Program-made: the position numbers and the translations under genes
Notes under the pieces: generated by a model
Told to the model about the DNA's origin: nothing
The model's input: the letters and a program-made list of their open reading frames with translations, nothing else
The model's database searches: none
Shown: positions 1 through 9,356 of the stretch, piece after piece
Position numbering within the stretch: position 1 is the first letter of the stretch
How the letters are laid out: every line of letters begins with the position of its first letter
Source of the DNA: Sphingobacterium sp. HMA12
GTDB lineage: Bacteria > Bacteroidota > Bacteroidia > Sphingobacteriales > Sphingobacteriaceae
Assembly (NCBI RefSeq): GCF_002933815.1
Contig: NZ_BEYR01000001.1
Span: 62,001-126,000, forward strand
Length of the DNA: 64,000 bases
Direction of reading: 5' to 3'

Positions 1-472
1 TAACTTTTTTAGCCAGATTTCGGGCTGTTTCCACGATTTCCTGACGAGAGCTATAGCTTAAGGCAAGGGTTAGTGTGCAGTGTGTATTGTCTTTAGTAGC
101 GTCAATTGTTTCCTGCAGTTTTTTTTGTGCATTCGACGGAAGCTTGCTGATATCTCCGATGGCATTTAGTCTGACACCATTTTCCTGAAATGTCTTGATC
201 TCTTTTTTTAGAGAGGAAACCAAAAGCTCCATCAGCGCTATCACTTCCAGTTTTGGTCGATTCCAGTTTTCGGCGGAGAATGCATAGAGTGTTAGAAATT
301 TAATGTTGGCCTGAACGCATCCTTCTAAGGCCTCTCTTACCGCTTTTACACCATTTTGATGGCCAAATACCCGGAGTTTGCCTTTTTGTTTTGCCCAACG
401 GCCATTACCATCCATGATAATGGCAATATGTTGGGGTAATTTAATGTTATCAATTTGATCTAAAAAGCTCAT
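1..472 (-). CDS. uppS: Isoprenyl transferase (undecaprenyl diphosphate synthase), 3' part cut by window edge
   Basis: Reading leftwards from the ATG at 472, the first 157 codons are visible and remain open to the window edge. The signature IMDGNGRWAKQ near residues 18-28 holds the catalytic Asp and the diphosphate-binding loop of cis-prenyltransferases, followed by GHQNGVKAVREA and LTLYAFSAENWNRP, both hallmarks of UppS. The family condenses isopentenyl diphosphate to undecaprenyl diphosphate, the lipid carrier for peptidoglycan and O-antigen. It follows nadK and a CBS protein on the same strand, an order I associate with Bacteroidota. The C-terminus is missing only because the window starts here. 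Confidence 0.93.
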   Translation of the reverse strand, partial: MSFLDQIDNIKLPQHIAIIMDGNGRWAKQKGKLRVFGHQNGVKAVREALEGCVQANIKFLTLYAFSAENWNRPKLEVIALMELLVSSLKKEIKTFQENGVRLNAIGDISKLPSNAQKKLQETIDATKDNTHCTLTLALSYSSRQEIVETARNLAKKV

Positions 473-532
473 TGTTGCTATTTTCAATAAAATTAACACC
501 TTTAGCCTACTAACAGCTTATTCGTGTGTTAA

Positions 533-600
533 AACCAGAAACTGGTTCTCTGTGTATTATCTTCAAACGAATTTTGACCTCGCAGAATGAATTCGTTTGA
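533..600. other. Two inverted repeats between nadK and uppS
   Basis: Positions 533-538 and 542-547 form a 6-bp stem with a 3-nt loop, followed on the minus strand by TTTT, so it could be a weak terminator behind nadK. Positions 563-573 (TCAAACGAATT) and 590-600 (AATTCGTTTGA) form a perfect 11-bp inverted repeat with a 16-nt spacer. That spacing suits either an RNA stem or a DNA-binding site. The 236-bp gap 473-708 holds nothing else I recognise. Confidence 0.35.
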
Positions 601-708
601 TCATTATTGTTGAAACCTCACTATAGACGCCTTATGTATCTTATCTACGCTTATTTGTTCCAAATATCGATTTTTAATTGGAAATTCAGAAGTACAATAT
701 GATAAAGA

Positions 709-1593
709 TTAGTAGTTTCTGACATCGATGCCCCAAAGTAGCTTCTCTCTCAATGTGCTAAAAAAGCTTTCGTGTGGAAGACGAATCAGGTTAATCGTGA
801 ATGGGGCTTGTTTAATTGTCAGTTTGACCGACGTATCAATAGACTCGTTTTTTGAGTCACAGCTGAGTATGTATTGATTGCTTCGGCTCTCAATTTCAAG
901 TTCAAGCGTGAATTGATTTGAAATAACGATTGGTCTGACATTAAGATTATGTGGTGAAATCGGTGTAATGACAAAATTTCCACTTTCAGGCATAATGATT
1001 GGGCCTCCACAGCTCAGTGAGTAGGCTGTAGAACCAGTAGGGGTGGCGATAATCAAACCATCCGCCCAATAAGAATTGAGCAGTTCACCGTTAATTCGTG
1101 CGTTGACAGTGATCATGGCAGAGCTGTCATAACGAAATACCGTAATATCATTAAGTGCATAATGATTGCCCTGAAATAAATTGATCTGTTCAGACTCTAC
1201 GGATAGAAGAACACGTTTTTGGATATCGTAACGATTGTTTAATATATCATCTATTGCATTTTCGAAATCATTTTTATTAATAGAGGCCAAAAAGCCAAGA
1301 CGCCCAAAATTAATTCCTGCAATCGGTATACCAGAGTCTCTTATGAGTGATACTGCGGACAACATTGTTCCATCGCCACCTAAACTGAGCATAAGATCTG
1401 CGCTGTCTTTAATTTCCTCGTACGTATGATAGGTAGGGAAATTAAAATCACATTCAAACTGCGTTGTCAAGAACTTATAAAAGGGGTCATAAACCCAAAT
1501 ATCGACGTTTTTATTAACGAGATATTTAAACAAGTGCTTCACATGTGCTATAACGGAGGGTTGAAACTCTCGTCCATATATCGCAATTCTCAT
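709..1593 (-). CDS. nadK: NAD kinase
   Basis: A 294-residue protein of normal NadK length. It phosphorylates NAD to NADP in the cytoplasm. The GGDGT motif (residues 72-76) is the ATP/polyphosphate-binding signature, ALNDITV (about 147-153) is the NAD-contacting region, and TPTGSTAYSLSCGGP (about 184-198) is the second conserved block. It lies 50 bp downstream of the CBS-domain gene on the same strand and upstream of uppS, with a 236-bp gap before uppS that contains hairpins. Start chosen at ATG 1593, giving the typical Rossmann opening MRIAIYGR. Confidence 0.95.
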   Translation of the reverse strand: MRIAIYGREFQPSVIAHVKHLFKYLVNKNVDIWVYDPFYKFLTTQFECDFNFPTYHTYEEIKDSADLMLSLGGDGTMLSAVSLIRDSGIPIAGINFGRLGFLASINKNDFENAIDDILNNRYDIQKRVLLSVESEQINLFQGNHYALNDITVFRYDSSAMITVNARINGELLNSYWADGLIIATPTGSTAYSLSCGGPIIMPESGNFVITPISPHNLNVRPIVISNQFTLELEIESRSNQYILSCDSKNESIDTSVKLTIKQAPFTINLIRLPHESFFSTLREKLLWGIDVRNY

Positions 1594-1643
1594 ATTTTTT
1601 GAATTTATGGGGCAAAGATGAGAAAAAAACTAATCTTAAATAA

Positions 1644-2312
1644 CTAAATGTTGATGTAATTCATAAGCTGCTGATAACGTTCTGCTGTGTCATCAAAAGC
1701 GGCAACAGTATTGTGTGTCTCCATAATTATATAATTATGTCTTAGGAAAGAATTAAGCAATGCATTGATATTGGATTTATCTACTTTTAAAGTAACTTCA
1801 ATCGAGTCGCTTTCAAGGTTTATTTTTGTAGCGCAATTGAGAATTCTACAATTGTCACTCTCCACCAAGTGCGCAATTTGAGATAATGAAAAGTCATGTA
1901 ATCCAATTGATAGGACAATAATAGCTCCGGATTCATTTTGAGATTGAATCAATGAAATTGCTTTTAAAATATCTAATTGTGTAGAAACACCGACATATTT
2001 GTTATCCTGATCCAAAATAGGAACCAGTGAACTATTATATACGGTCATCATGACTAGAGCATCATAGGGATGTTGGTTAAATTTAAGCTGTATCGGGGCT
2101 GTATTAATTTTAATGGCGGAAATAGGAGCTTCTTCATTGTCAGCATCCAATAAAATTGACTCGTTGACAAATCCAATATATTCATCTCCATTTAAAACAA
2201 CTAATTCTTTACAAAGCATGTCCTGTAATTTTTCTAATGCCTGCTGTATTGAATCAGCTTTTTGAATGCTGAAATCTGCGTTTGAAAGAAATTGTCCTAT
2301 TAACATACCCAA
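1644..2312 (-). CDS. CBS domain pair with C-terminal ACT-like domain
   Basis: A 222-residue cytoplasmic protein. Two CBS-like repeats cover about residues 1-60 and 75-125 (the second contains SLVPILDQDNKYVGV, a typical CBS strand-turn). The last 75 residues (from SGAIIVLSIG) resemble an ACT-type regulatory domain. CBS modules bind adenine nucleotides and regulate partner proteins; no catalytic motif is visible. It sits just upstream of nadK on the same strand, so a link to NAD or adenylate sensing is conceivable, but this is inferred from position only. Confidence 0.75.
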   Translation of the reverse strand: MGMLIGQFLSNADFSIQKADSIQQALEKLQDMLCKELVVLNGDEYIGFVNESILLDADNEEAPISAIKINTAPIQLKFNQHPYDALVMMTVYNSSLVPILDQDNKYVGVSTQLDILKAISLIQSQNESGAIIVLSIGLHDFSLSQIAHLVESDNCRILNCATKINLESDSIEVTLKVDKSNINALLNSFLRHNYIIMETHNTVAAFDDTAERYQQLMNYINI

Positions 2313-2430
2313 ACTTAATAAAAAAAATGATGTGAAAGGGAAATTTTTATAGATCAGGTTCCTCCATGAAACAGAGGCTTTTTTGAATTTAATGGATAAA
2401 ATAAAAGTAAGTAATCACATTATTGCAAAT

Positions 2431-2461
2431 AAGTACAATTTTAATGTTTAAAATTGTACTT
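2431..2461. other. Perfect 13-bp hairpin in divergent intergenic region
   Basis: AAGTACAATTTTA (2431-2443) and TAAAATTGTACTT (2449-2461) are exact reverse complements around a 5-nt loop. The element lies between the divergent CBS gene and the acyltransferase gene, about 90 bp before the latter. It is AT-rich and not followed by a clear U-tract, so it is more likely an operator or 5'-UTR stem than a terminator. Function unknown. Confidence 0.35.
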
Positions 2462-2548
2462 TTATTAGCATTCTGTTAGTATTTTTGTCAGCTATTTGCT
2501 ATGCTTAAATAGGGCAAGTAGGTGTTTTTAGTCAGAAAAATAAGATTG

Positions 2549-3382
2549 ATGATTACGAGTGAGAATAAAAAATTTATTGATATACGCGAAGTTATTCACA
2601 AAAAAAATGCTGGACTAGCAAAATGGATTCCATCTTTCCTGCTGAACTATCTGAAGAAAACCATCCATGAGGATGAAATCAATGATATCATGACACGCTT
2701 TGCAGATTTGCAAGGACTGGATTTTGTCGATGCGTTAATCAATGATCTGGGAGTGAAAGTAAACTTATACGGCGCAGAAAATATTCCGGTGTCTGATCCG
2801 GTAATTTTCGCATCCAACCATCCTCTGGGTGGATTGGATGGTATTGCCTTTATGCATGCGATCGGAAAGCATCGGCGGGACGTGAAATTTTTGGTCAATG
2901 ATATCTTGTTAAATATAGGTAATTTGAGGCCTTTATTTGTAGGAGTGAATAAACTGGGGACTCAAGGGAAACAAGTCATTTCGGCAATTGAAGAAGCCTA
3001 CAGCGCAGATGATGCATTGCTTGTATTTCCCGCGGGGCTGGTTTCTAGAAAACAGAAAGATGGGCGTATTGAAGACCTGGAATGGAAAAAAAGTTTTATT
3101 AGTAAAGCAAAAAAATATAAAAAAGATGTCATTCCGGTACTGATTGACGGCAAAAACTCTAAGTTTTTTTATAATTTTGCAAGGCTTAGACAAAAAATAG
3201 GTCTTAAGGTAAACATTGAAATGTTATATTTACCCGATGAAATGTTTGCCCAGCGCGGGCATACCGTTAACATTATAGTAGGAAAGAGAATCCCTTATAC
3301 AGCGTTTGATCAATCAAAAAACGAAAAGACTTGGGCTGAAGAAGTGAAAAGAAGGGTTTATGGATTAGCTCAAGAAAAATAG
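2549..3382 (+). CDS. Lysophospholipid-acyltransferase-family O-acyltransferase, GlsA/OlsA-like
   Basis: A 277-residue protein of the PlsC-like acyltransferase family. The acceptor/catalytic motif NHPLGGLDG (H-x4-D) and the later VFPAGLVSRK (equivalent of the FPEGxxS block) are both present. I start it at ATG 2549 (MITSENKK); an upstream GTG at 2522 adds nine residues and is less likely. Five bases downstream lies a GNAT/hemolysin-type N-acyltransferase, so together they match the two-enzyme logic of acyl-amino-acid lipids: GlsB/GlsA glycine lipids of Bacteroides, or OlsB/OlsA ornithine lipids. Here it would be the O-acyltransferase acting second at the inner membrane. The head-group amino acid cannot be read from sequence. 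Confidence 0.8.
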   Translation: MITSENKKFIDIREVIHKKNAGLAKWIPSFLLNYLKKTIHEDEINDIMTRFADLQGLDFVDALINDLGVKVNLYGAENIPVSDPVIFASNHPLGGLDGIAFMHAIGKHRRDVKFLVNDILLNIGNLRPLFVGVNKLGTQGKQVISAIEEAYSADDALLVFPAGLVSRKQKDGRIEDLEWKKSFISKAKKYKKDVIPVLIDGKNSKFFYNFARLRQKIGLKVNIEMLYLPDEMFAQRGHTVNIIVGKRIPYTAFDQSKNEKTWAEEVKRRVYGLAQEK

Positions 3383-3387
3383 AATTT

Positions 3388-4347
3388 ATGCAAGAAATTA
3401 TACCTCCAGTTGATAGAGAATTATTGAAAGCCGAATTGAATAAAGAGGTTTTCTTACGCTATACCAACAATGGAAATAACGAGATATATTTAATCAACTA
3501 TCATAACTCGCCAAATGTGATGCGTGAGATCGGCCGGTTACGAGAGTTGACGTTCCGTGGCGCAGGAGGAGGTACAGGGCTTTCCATCGACATTGATGAA
3601 AACGATACATGCGAAGACTGTTATGACCAATTGATCGCTTGGAATCCTGAAGATGAAGAAGTTGTTGCAGGATATCGTGTGATTAAATGTGCTGAAGCAG
3701 GGGAGGCAAATGGTATTCCCAATTTATCTACAGCTCATTATTTTCAGTTCTCTGATCAGTTTACAAAAGATTATTTACCGTATACAATTGAACTGGGCCG
3801 ATCGTTTGTTCAGCCTAGGTATCAGCCGGCAATTGATAATAGGAAAGGGATTTTTTCGCTAGACAATTTATGGGATGGTTTGGGTGCTTTGGTTATGCTG
3901 AACCCCGAAATTAAGTATCTTTTTGGAAAAGTAACGATGTATCCTCATTATAACAAGGATGCTAGAGATATGCTGCTTTACTTCATGGATTACTATTTCC
4001 CAGATCGCGATAAATTGGTTGTCCCACTTCCTGACCTCGAAATTAAAAATGACTACGATCGTTTTGTGGGTATTTTTGATGGATTAGATTATAAAGAAGG
4101 GTATAAAATATTAAATAGTCATGTCAGGGCGTTGGGAGAAAATATTCCACCGTTAATCAATACCTACATGAACTTGTCTCCAACGATGAAGTCTTTTGGC
4201 ACTGCCCGAAATGATGAGTTCGGTACTGTGGAAGAGAAAGGGATATTGATTGTTATTGAAGATGTTTATCCCGTAAAAAAAGAACGGCACATGAATACTT
4301 TTGAACGTGACCGTGAATATGGTCACCGAAAACCAAAACGAGCATAA
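3388..4347 (+). CDS. GNAT/hemolysin-type N-acyltransferase, GlsB/OlsB-like
   Basis: A 319-residue protein. Its middle part (from MREIGRLRELTFR through VVAGYRVIKC) matches the Acetyltransf_5 / OlsB hemolysin-like fold that transfers a 3-hydroxyacyl chain from acyl carrier protein to an amino acid amine. The start ATG is 5 nt after the stop of the PlsC-like gene, so the two are surely co-transcribed. In Bacteroides the GlsB member makes N-acyl-glycine, which GlsA then O-acylates; OlsB/OlsA do the same with ornithine. The extra C-terminal 100 residues lack a recognised motif. A bidirectional hairpin terminator follows directly. Confidence 0.8.
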   Translation: MQEIIPPVDRELLKAELNKEVFLRYTNNGNNEIYLINYHNSPNVMREIGRLRELTFRGAGGGTGLSIDIDENDTCEDCYDQLIAWNPEDEEVVAGYRVIKCAEAGEANGIPNLSTAHYFQFSDQFTKDYLPYTIELGRSFVQPRYQPAIDNRKGIFSLDNLWDGLGALVMLNPEIKYLFGKVTMYPHYNKDARDMLLYFMDYYFPDRDKLVVPLPDLEIKNDYDRFVGIFDGLDYKEGYKILNSHVRALGENIPPLINTYMNLSPTMKSFGTARNDEFGTVEEKGILIVIEDVYPVKKERHMNTFERDREYGHRKPKRA

Positions 4348-4349
4348 AT

Positions 4350-4381
4350 AATAAGGGATTCAATTTATTGAATCCCTTATT
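4350..4381. terminator. Bidirectional intrinsic terminator
   Basis: A perfect 14-bp stem (AATAAGGGATTCAA 4350-4363, complement 4368-4381) with a TTTA loop and T-rich flank. It lies between two convergent transcription units, the lipid acyltransferase pair and glpF, and can serve both. Confidence 0.88.
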
Positions 4382-4395
4382 ATTTTATCCCTTAT

Positions 4396-5130
4396 TTATT
4401 TTATTAAAATATAGACAACAAACGCTAGCACCGCTCCGGTGATAGGTCCTATAATAGGAATCCAGGCATACGACCAATCCGAATCTCCTTTCCCTTTAAT
4501 TGGCCAGAGTGCGTGGAATAGACGTGGTCCCAAATCCCTTGCAGGGTTAATCGCATAGCCTGTTGTTCCGCCTAATGATAATCCGATAGCCCAAACTAAA
4601 AAAGCAACGGGTATCGCGCCTAAAGAGCCCATTCCAATAGGTTCAGTCTTTCCATTGATGGTCACATCTTGTCCGGTGATAAAAAAGATGACAAAAATTA
4701 AGACGAAAGTTCCGATGATTTCGCTCGCCAGATTTGTCGTGGTATTTCGGATATTGGGGATCGTAGCGAAAACTCCTAATTTTGTGGTCGGATCGGCTGT
4801 CGCGTCAAAGTGATCTTTGTGTATGATGTAAGTTAGCATAGCCCCGCAAAAACCGCCCGCAATTTGGGCAAGAATATAGCCTGGCACTTCCGTCCAGGGG
4901 AGCGCTTTATGAAGCGCCATGGCGATAGTCACTGCTGGGTTTAAGTGAGCGCCTGTATAAGGGCCTGCGAATACGACGCCAACGTACACAGCCAAGGCCC
5001 ATGCTGTCGTGATCACAATCCATCCGCTATTTTCTCCTTTTGTGCCTTTTAAGATTACGTTCGCCACGACACCGTTTCCAAGAAGTAGAAGGAGCGTTGT
5101 GCCTATAAATTCTGCTAAATAATGGTTCAT
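4396..5130 (-). CDS. glpF: Glycerol facilitator (MIP-family aquaglyceroporin)
   Basis: A 244-residue membrane protein with six predicted membrane segments and the two half-helix NPA boxes: HLNPAVTIAM in the first half and AINPARDLGPRL in the second. The Asp following NPAR (NPARD) is typical of glycerol-conducting members rather than water-only aquaporins. It admits glycerol by facilitated diffusion. It is the last gene of glpD-glpK-glpF, 9 bp behind glpK, so uptake, phosphorylation and oxidation are encoded together. Confidence 0.95.
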   Translation of the reverse strand: MNHYLAEFIGTTLLLLLGNGVVANVILKGTKGENSGWIVITTAWALAVYVGVVFAGPYTGAHLNPAVTIAMALHKALPWTEVPGYILAQIAGGFCGAMLTYIIHKDHFDATADPTTKLGVFATIPNIRNTTTNLASEIIGTFVLIFVIFFITGQDVTINGKTEPIGMGSLGAIPVAFLVWAIGLSLGGTTGYAINPARDLGPRLFHALWPIKGKGDSDWSYAWIPIIGPITGAVLAFVVYILIK

Positions 5131-5139
5131 AAGTATTGG

Positions 5140-6639
5140 TTAGTTTTCTGTCCAGAATTGTAATGCTTTAACACCCTTGATCCATTGCTTAATAATTTGT
5201 TGGGTCTGTTCTCGCTGTTCCTTTTCGGGTTCAAAAAGACGGTCTTGCGCCCAGAATTTGGAAAGTTCTTCTTCGTTTTTCCAAAAACCGACTGCCAATC
5301 CTGCCAGGTAGGCTGCTCCCAGAGCTGTTGTTTCAGTGATTTTAGGTCTAATGACGTTGCTGTTCAGTACATTGGCCTGGATCTGCATCAGAAGATTATT
5401 TGCCGTTGCTCCGCCATCCACGCGAAGTTCCTTGATCGGTATTCCGCTGTCTGCTTCCATGGCCTTTAACACATCTCTGGTTTGGAGTGAGATTGCTTCC
5501 AGTGAAGCTCTGGCAATATGCCCGTTTGTCGTTGCACGTGTTAGTCCGAATATTGTGCCTTGTGCTCTGGCGTTCCAATAAGGTGCACCCAGACCTGCGA
5601 AGGTGGGAATAAAGGTTACTCCACCGTTATCTTTTTCGGAGAGTGCCAACTGTTCAATCTCTGCGGATTTGTAAATAATATTAAGATTATCCCGTAGCCA
5701 TTGGACCAGTGCGCCGCCTATAAATATACTTCCTTCTAAGGCATATTCGGTTTTCCCGTTAATCTTCCAGGCTACGGTCGTCAGTAGGTTGTTTTTGGAC
5801 ATGATTGGTTTATTGCCAATATTCATTAACATAAAACATCCTGTGCCATAGGTGTTTTTTACCATGCCTTTTTCAATGCATTGTTGACCAAAAAGTGCTG
5901 CTTGCTGGTCCCCGGCGATTCCGGCAATTTTGACTTTATGCGCAAAGATTGTTGTTCTGGACTCACCATATATTTCGCTGCTTTCTTTCACCTGAGGTAG
6001 CATGGAGGCGGGAATATCAAATAATTCTAGAAGCTCGGTATCCCAGTCCATTGTATGGATATTGAACAGAAGTGTACGTGAAGCATTGGTCACATCAGTA
6101 ATGTGAACATCTCCGCGTGTAAGATTCCATACCAGCCAGGTGTCAATAGTGCCACAGATCAACTCACCATTTTGAGCTTTTTCCCTTGCGCCATCGACAT
6201 GATCAAGAATCCATTTTATTTTCGTTGCTGAAAAATAAGGATCTAGGATAAGTCCCGTTTTTTTCTGGATCATTTCATGTTTGCCCGATTTGCGGAGTTC
6301 ATCACAATAATCCGCAGTCCGCTTATCTTGCCATACAATGGCATTGTAGATCGGTTTGCCGCTTTCCTTTTCCCATACAACAATAGTTTCCCGCTGATTG
6401 GTTATTCCGATTGCGGCGATGTTTTTGCCATTCAGTCCAGCTTTTGTTGTTGCTTCAGCTGTGACACCGGCTTGCGTGGACCAGATTTCATGTGGGTCAT
6501 GTTCTACCCATCCTGGTTTTGGGAATATTTGTGTAAATTCTTTTTGAGCTATTGAAACGATATTTCTTTCTTTATCAAAAATGATGGCTCTGGAGCTTGT
6601 TGTACCCTGATCCATGGCCAAGATGTATTGTTGTTCCAT
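5140..6639 (-). CDS. glpK: Glycerol kinase
   Basis: A 499-residue protein with the standard FGGY-kinase length. The N-terminal [16 protein letters not shown] is the phosphate-binding motif, and [13 protein letters not shown] and [11 protein letters not shown] are characteristic GlpK blocks; [15 protein letters not shown] is the second FGGY signature. It makes sn-glycerol 3-phosphate with ATP in the cytoplasm. Middle gene of the glp operon, 26 bp after glpD and 9 bp before glpF. No PTS-type regulatory gene is nearby. Confidence 0.97.
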   Translation of the reverse strand: MEQQYILAMDQGTTSSRAIIFDKERNIVSIAQKEFTQIFPKPGWVEHDPHEIWSTQAGVTAEATTKAGLNGKNIAAIGITNQRETIVVWEKESGKPIYNAIVWQDKRTADYCDELRKSGKHEMIQKKTGLILDPYFSATKIKWILDHVDGAREKAQNGELICGTIDTWLVWNLTRGDVHITDVTNASRTLLFNIHTMDWDTELLELFDIPASMLPQVKESSEIYGESRTTIFAHKVKIAGIAGDQQAALFGQQCIEKGMVKNTYGTGCFMLMNIGNKPIMSKNNLLTTVAWKINGKTEYALEGSIFIGGALVQWLRDNLNIIYKSAEIEQLALSEKDNGGVTFIPTFAGLGAPYWNARAQGTIFGLTRATTNGHIARASLEAISLQTRDVLKAMEADSGIPIKELRVDGGATANNLLMQIQANVLNSNVIRPKITETTALGAAYLAGLAVGFWKNEEELSKFWAQDRLFEPEKEQREQTQQIIKQWIKGVKALQFWTEN

Positions 6640-6665
6640 AATTGATTACTGCTGGTTATTTTGTA

Positions 6666-8243
6666 TTAGTTTAAGATATAATTTTTTGCAACTTTCTCGA
6701 AATTTTCTATTTGATTTTTTTGCCAGTTCCCGTCTTTACCTAATTCATGGGCGAGTATTTTGGCGACTTCCGGGGCTGCAGCAATGGCTGCTCTGGCATC
6801 GAGGAATAGCATACGCACACGACGTGAAAGGACATCTTCTACTGTTTGTGCTAATTCGTTGCGAACAGCCCAGACCACTTCGGCTTTTTTAAATTCGAGA
6901 TGATCCACTAATTTTTCACCCCAGGCAGGATCTTCTTGCGCGAGCGCATGTATCGCTTCCTGGTCAGCGCCATAAATATACATGTGGTTACTTCTGTCGG
7001 TTGTAGGGATGGCACTATAAATCTTTTGTGTCGCCGAGTTGCTTTCCTTTTTGGGTAAACAACCAATTTTAATTGCTTTGTCGATTGTATCCTGTCCCAT
7101 TCTGCGAAAAGTCGTCCATTTTCCTCCAGTTAGCGTCAGTAAGTTTGAATCGCTGACAATAACTTTGTGACTTCGGGAAATTTCTTTGGTTTTATTGGAA
7201 TTTCCGGTTGGAGCCGCGAGGGGTCGAAGACCGGCAAATACAGCAAGTGCATCTTGACGGGTAGGCTGCTTGGTGAGATACCGTCCGGCAGTTTTTAAGA
7301 TGAAATCGATTTCTTGTTCCAGTGCTACAGGTTCAAGACTATGTTCGTCAATAGGTGTATCTGTGGTTCCTGCAATAACGCGATTATGCCATGGGACAAG
7401 GAAGAGTACGCGACCATCGTCAGTTTTTGGGATCATGATCGCATCATCACCAGGGAGGAAGGATTTGTCAAAAACAAGATGAACACCTTGACTTGGCCTT
7501 ACCATCTGTTTTGCTTCAGGTTTATCCATTTTTAGGATATCATCGACAAAAATTCCTGTAGCATTGATGACAGCTTTGCCTTGGATCGCGAAAACTTCTC
7601 CAGTGTCAGTATCTTGCGCAATAACACCATTTACTTGGCCTGCATTATTTTTCGTAAGATTGGTTACGCGTATATAGTTTAGTGCGACACCACCCATTTG
7701 AATACAGGTTTGCGCGACATTGACTGCGAGCCTTGAGTCGTCAAATTGGCCATCCTGATAAACAACACCGCCATAAAGGCCCTTTGTTCTCACTGTGCTG
7801 ATTCTTCGTTGTGTTTCCTCCTTGTTAATATGTGTGGATTTTCCTAAGCTCAGTTTCCCGGCCAGGAAATCGTATATTTTCATGCCGATGGTGTAGAAAG
7901 GACCGTCGAACCAACTGTAATTAGGGATGATAAAAGATTGGTTTTTAACTAAATGTGGTGCGTTTTGCTGCAATAGGCCTCTTTCATGAAGTGCTTCTCT
8001 GACAAGGGAGATGTCTCCTTGGGCGAGGTAACGTACACCGCCATGAACGAGCTTTGTTGCTTTGCTGGATGTGCCTTTTGCAAAATCGACTTGTTCCAAT
8101 AATATAGTTTTGAATCCTCTACTCAATGCGTCTAGTGCAACACCTAAGCCACTAGCTCCACCTCCTATCACAATAACATCCCATTCACTTGTGTCTTTTA
8201 TTCTTTCTATTAATTTTGACCGTTTGAATTCTTCGTGTTTCAT
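6666..8243 (-). CDS. glpD: FAD-dependent glycerol-3-phosphate dehydrogenase
   Basis: A 525-residue flavoprotein. The dinucleotide-binding motif VIVIGGGASGLGVALDA is at about residues 25-41, followed by KGTSSKATKLVHGGVRYL, a GlpD/GlpA signature, and LTLTGGKWTTFRRM near the FAD-closing end. It oxidises glycerol 3-phosphate to dihydroxyacetone phosphate and feeds electrons to quinone at the inner membrane. First gene of the glpDKF operon; the long upstream gap contains an inverted repeat that could be its control site. Confidence 0.96.
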   Translation of the reverse strand: MKHEEFKRSKLIERIKDTSEWDVIVIGGGASGLGVALDALSRGFKTILLEQVDFAKGTSSKATKLVHGGVRYLAQGDISLVREALHERGLLQQNAPHLVKNQSFIIPNYSWFDGPFYTIGMKIYDFLAGKLSLGKSTHINKEETQRRISTVRTKGLYGGVVYQDGQFDDSRLAVNVAQTCIQMGGVALNYIRVTNLTKNNAGQVNGVIAQDTDTGEVFAIQGKAVINATGIFVDDILKMDKPEAKQMVRPSQGVHLVFDKSFLPGDDAIMIPKTDDGRVLFLVPWHNRVIAGTTDTPIDEHSLEPVALEQEIDFILKTAGRYLTKQPTRQDALAVFAGLRPLAAPTGNSNKTKEISRSHKVIVSDSNLLTLTGGKWTTFRRMGQDTIDKAIKIGCLPKKESNSATQKIYSAIPTTDRSNHMYIYGADQEAIHALAQEDPAWGEKLVDHLEFKKAEVVWAVRNELAQTVEDVLSRRVRMLFLDARAAIAAAPEVAKILAHELGKDGNWQKNQIENFEKVAKNYILN

Positions 8244-8276
8244 TTTGTTTCGTTTTTGATCCTAAAGTGATATCCC

Positions 8277-8308
8277 TTAGTATAATCGTTTTAGCCGATT
8301 AGTACTAA
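8277..8308. promoter_or_regulatory. Imperfect inverted repeat upstream of glpD, candidate operator
   Basis: TTAGTATAATCG (8277-8288) and CGATTAGTACTAA (8296-8308) are near-perfect reverse complements (one extra base in the right arm). They lie 34 bp above the glpD start, where a repressor or activator site would be. No textbook TAnnTTTG box is obvious for glpD. The rest of the 363-bp gap 8244-8606, between divergent glpD and the thioredoxin gene, is AT-rich with no further gene seen. Confidence 0.35.
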
Positions 8309-8606
8309 GTTATAGTATATTTATGAGATTTTAAAGGAATTTGATAAAATTATTTAAAAGCGTTTTATGTTTTATTTCCTTTTGTTTTGTTTTGATATTT
8401 ATGTCTTTAGTTTTTTTAATTCGTTCGCTGCCACTTGTTTTTTTGTCAAAATTCTAAAAACAATTAAGGTGACATTTTCATTATGGCTCTATATATGTCT
8501 TTTTTTTTCAAAAAGAATGATATAATGTTTAACCATTATAATAGGCTTATGTTTTGGTTTGGGAAAATGATTTTGTAATTTTAAATCATTAATAACTTGT
8601 TGAATA

Positions 8607-9113
8607 ATGAGAAGGATTAAATTATTGTTTTTAGGACTAGGTGTATTTATGGGTGCCCAGTTAATGCATTCAGGCGCCTTTGCGCAGGAAGCTCAGAAGA
8701 TTCAGACCGAATTTTCCAAACCATATCATCCAGAAGCTGACGCACAGAAAGATATTGATAGCTTATTGAAATTGGCCAAGAAGGAAAAAAAGAATGTTAT
8801 TATTCAAGCCGGTGGGAATTGGTGTGTATGGTGTTTGCGATTTAATGATTATATCCATAAAACGGCAAGCATAGACAAATTGTTAAAAAGTCGTTTTCTC
8901 TATTATCACCTAAATTATTCGAAAGAGAACAAGAATGAGGCAGTTTTTCAGAAGTATGCGCCTGAGGGCGGGAAGTTAGGATATCCATTTTTTATCGTAT
9001 TGAATATGAATGGGAAGACACTTCATGTACAGGAGAGCGGCAGCCTGGAAAAGGATAAAAGTTATGACGAAGAGAAAGTGCTTCAATTTTTTAAAGCTTG
9101 GGTAGCAAAATAA
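8607..9113 (+). CDS. Secreted thioredoxin-family protein
   Basis: A 168-residue protein with an N-terminal signal peptide (hydrophobic about residues 5-25, ending AFAQ). The active site NWCVWCLRF (CVWC) is a non-classical CxxC, and YPFFIVLNMNGK matches the cis-Pro strand region of the thioredoxin fold. It probably acts in the periplasm as a thiol reductase or disulfide handler. It is monocistronic: a hairpin terminator follows 64 bp later. The partner protein is unknown. Confidence 0.85.
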   Translation: MRRIKLLFLGLGVFMGAQLMHSGAFAQEAQKIQTEFSKPYHPEADAQKDIDSLLKLAKKEKKNVIIQAGGNWCVWCLRFNDYIHKTASIDKLLKSRFLYYHLNYSKENKNEAVFQKYAPEGGKLGYPFFIVLNMNGKTLHVQESGSLEKDKSYDEEKVLQFFKAWVAK

Positions 9114-9176
9114 AAAAGAACCACGGCTGAATTTCTTAAGGAAGATCATCATACAGCAACGGAAAATACACTACGA

Positions 9177-9209
9177 GCAGGTCCCTAAATAAGGGGCCTG
9201 CTTTGTTTT
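9177..9209 (+). terminator. Intrinsic terminator after thioredoxin gene
   Basis: GCAGGTCCCT (9177-9186) pairs with AGGGGCCTGC (9192-9201), with one G-U pair, and is followed by TTTGTTTT. The gap 9114-9620 (507 bp) also holds an 11-bp periodic repeat and the speA terminator; I see no gene in it. Confidence 0.75.
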
Positions 9210-9356
9210 GTGGTAAAATGATGTATCAGAATAGTACTGTACTAGATTCGGTATATAGCGATGTATTTGGATGGAAGCATCAGTGGAAAAACTCCATTAT
9301 TGATATAAGATTAATATGAATATTATACGGAGTTAAAACGTACTTTAAACGGGTTT

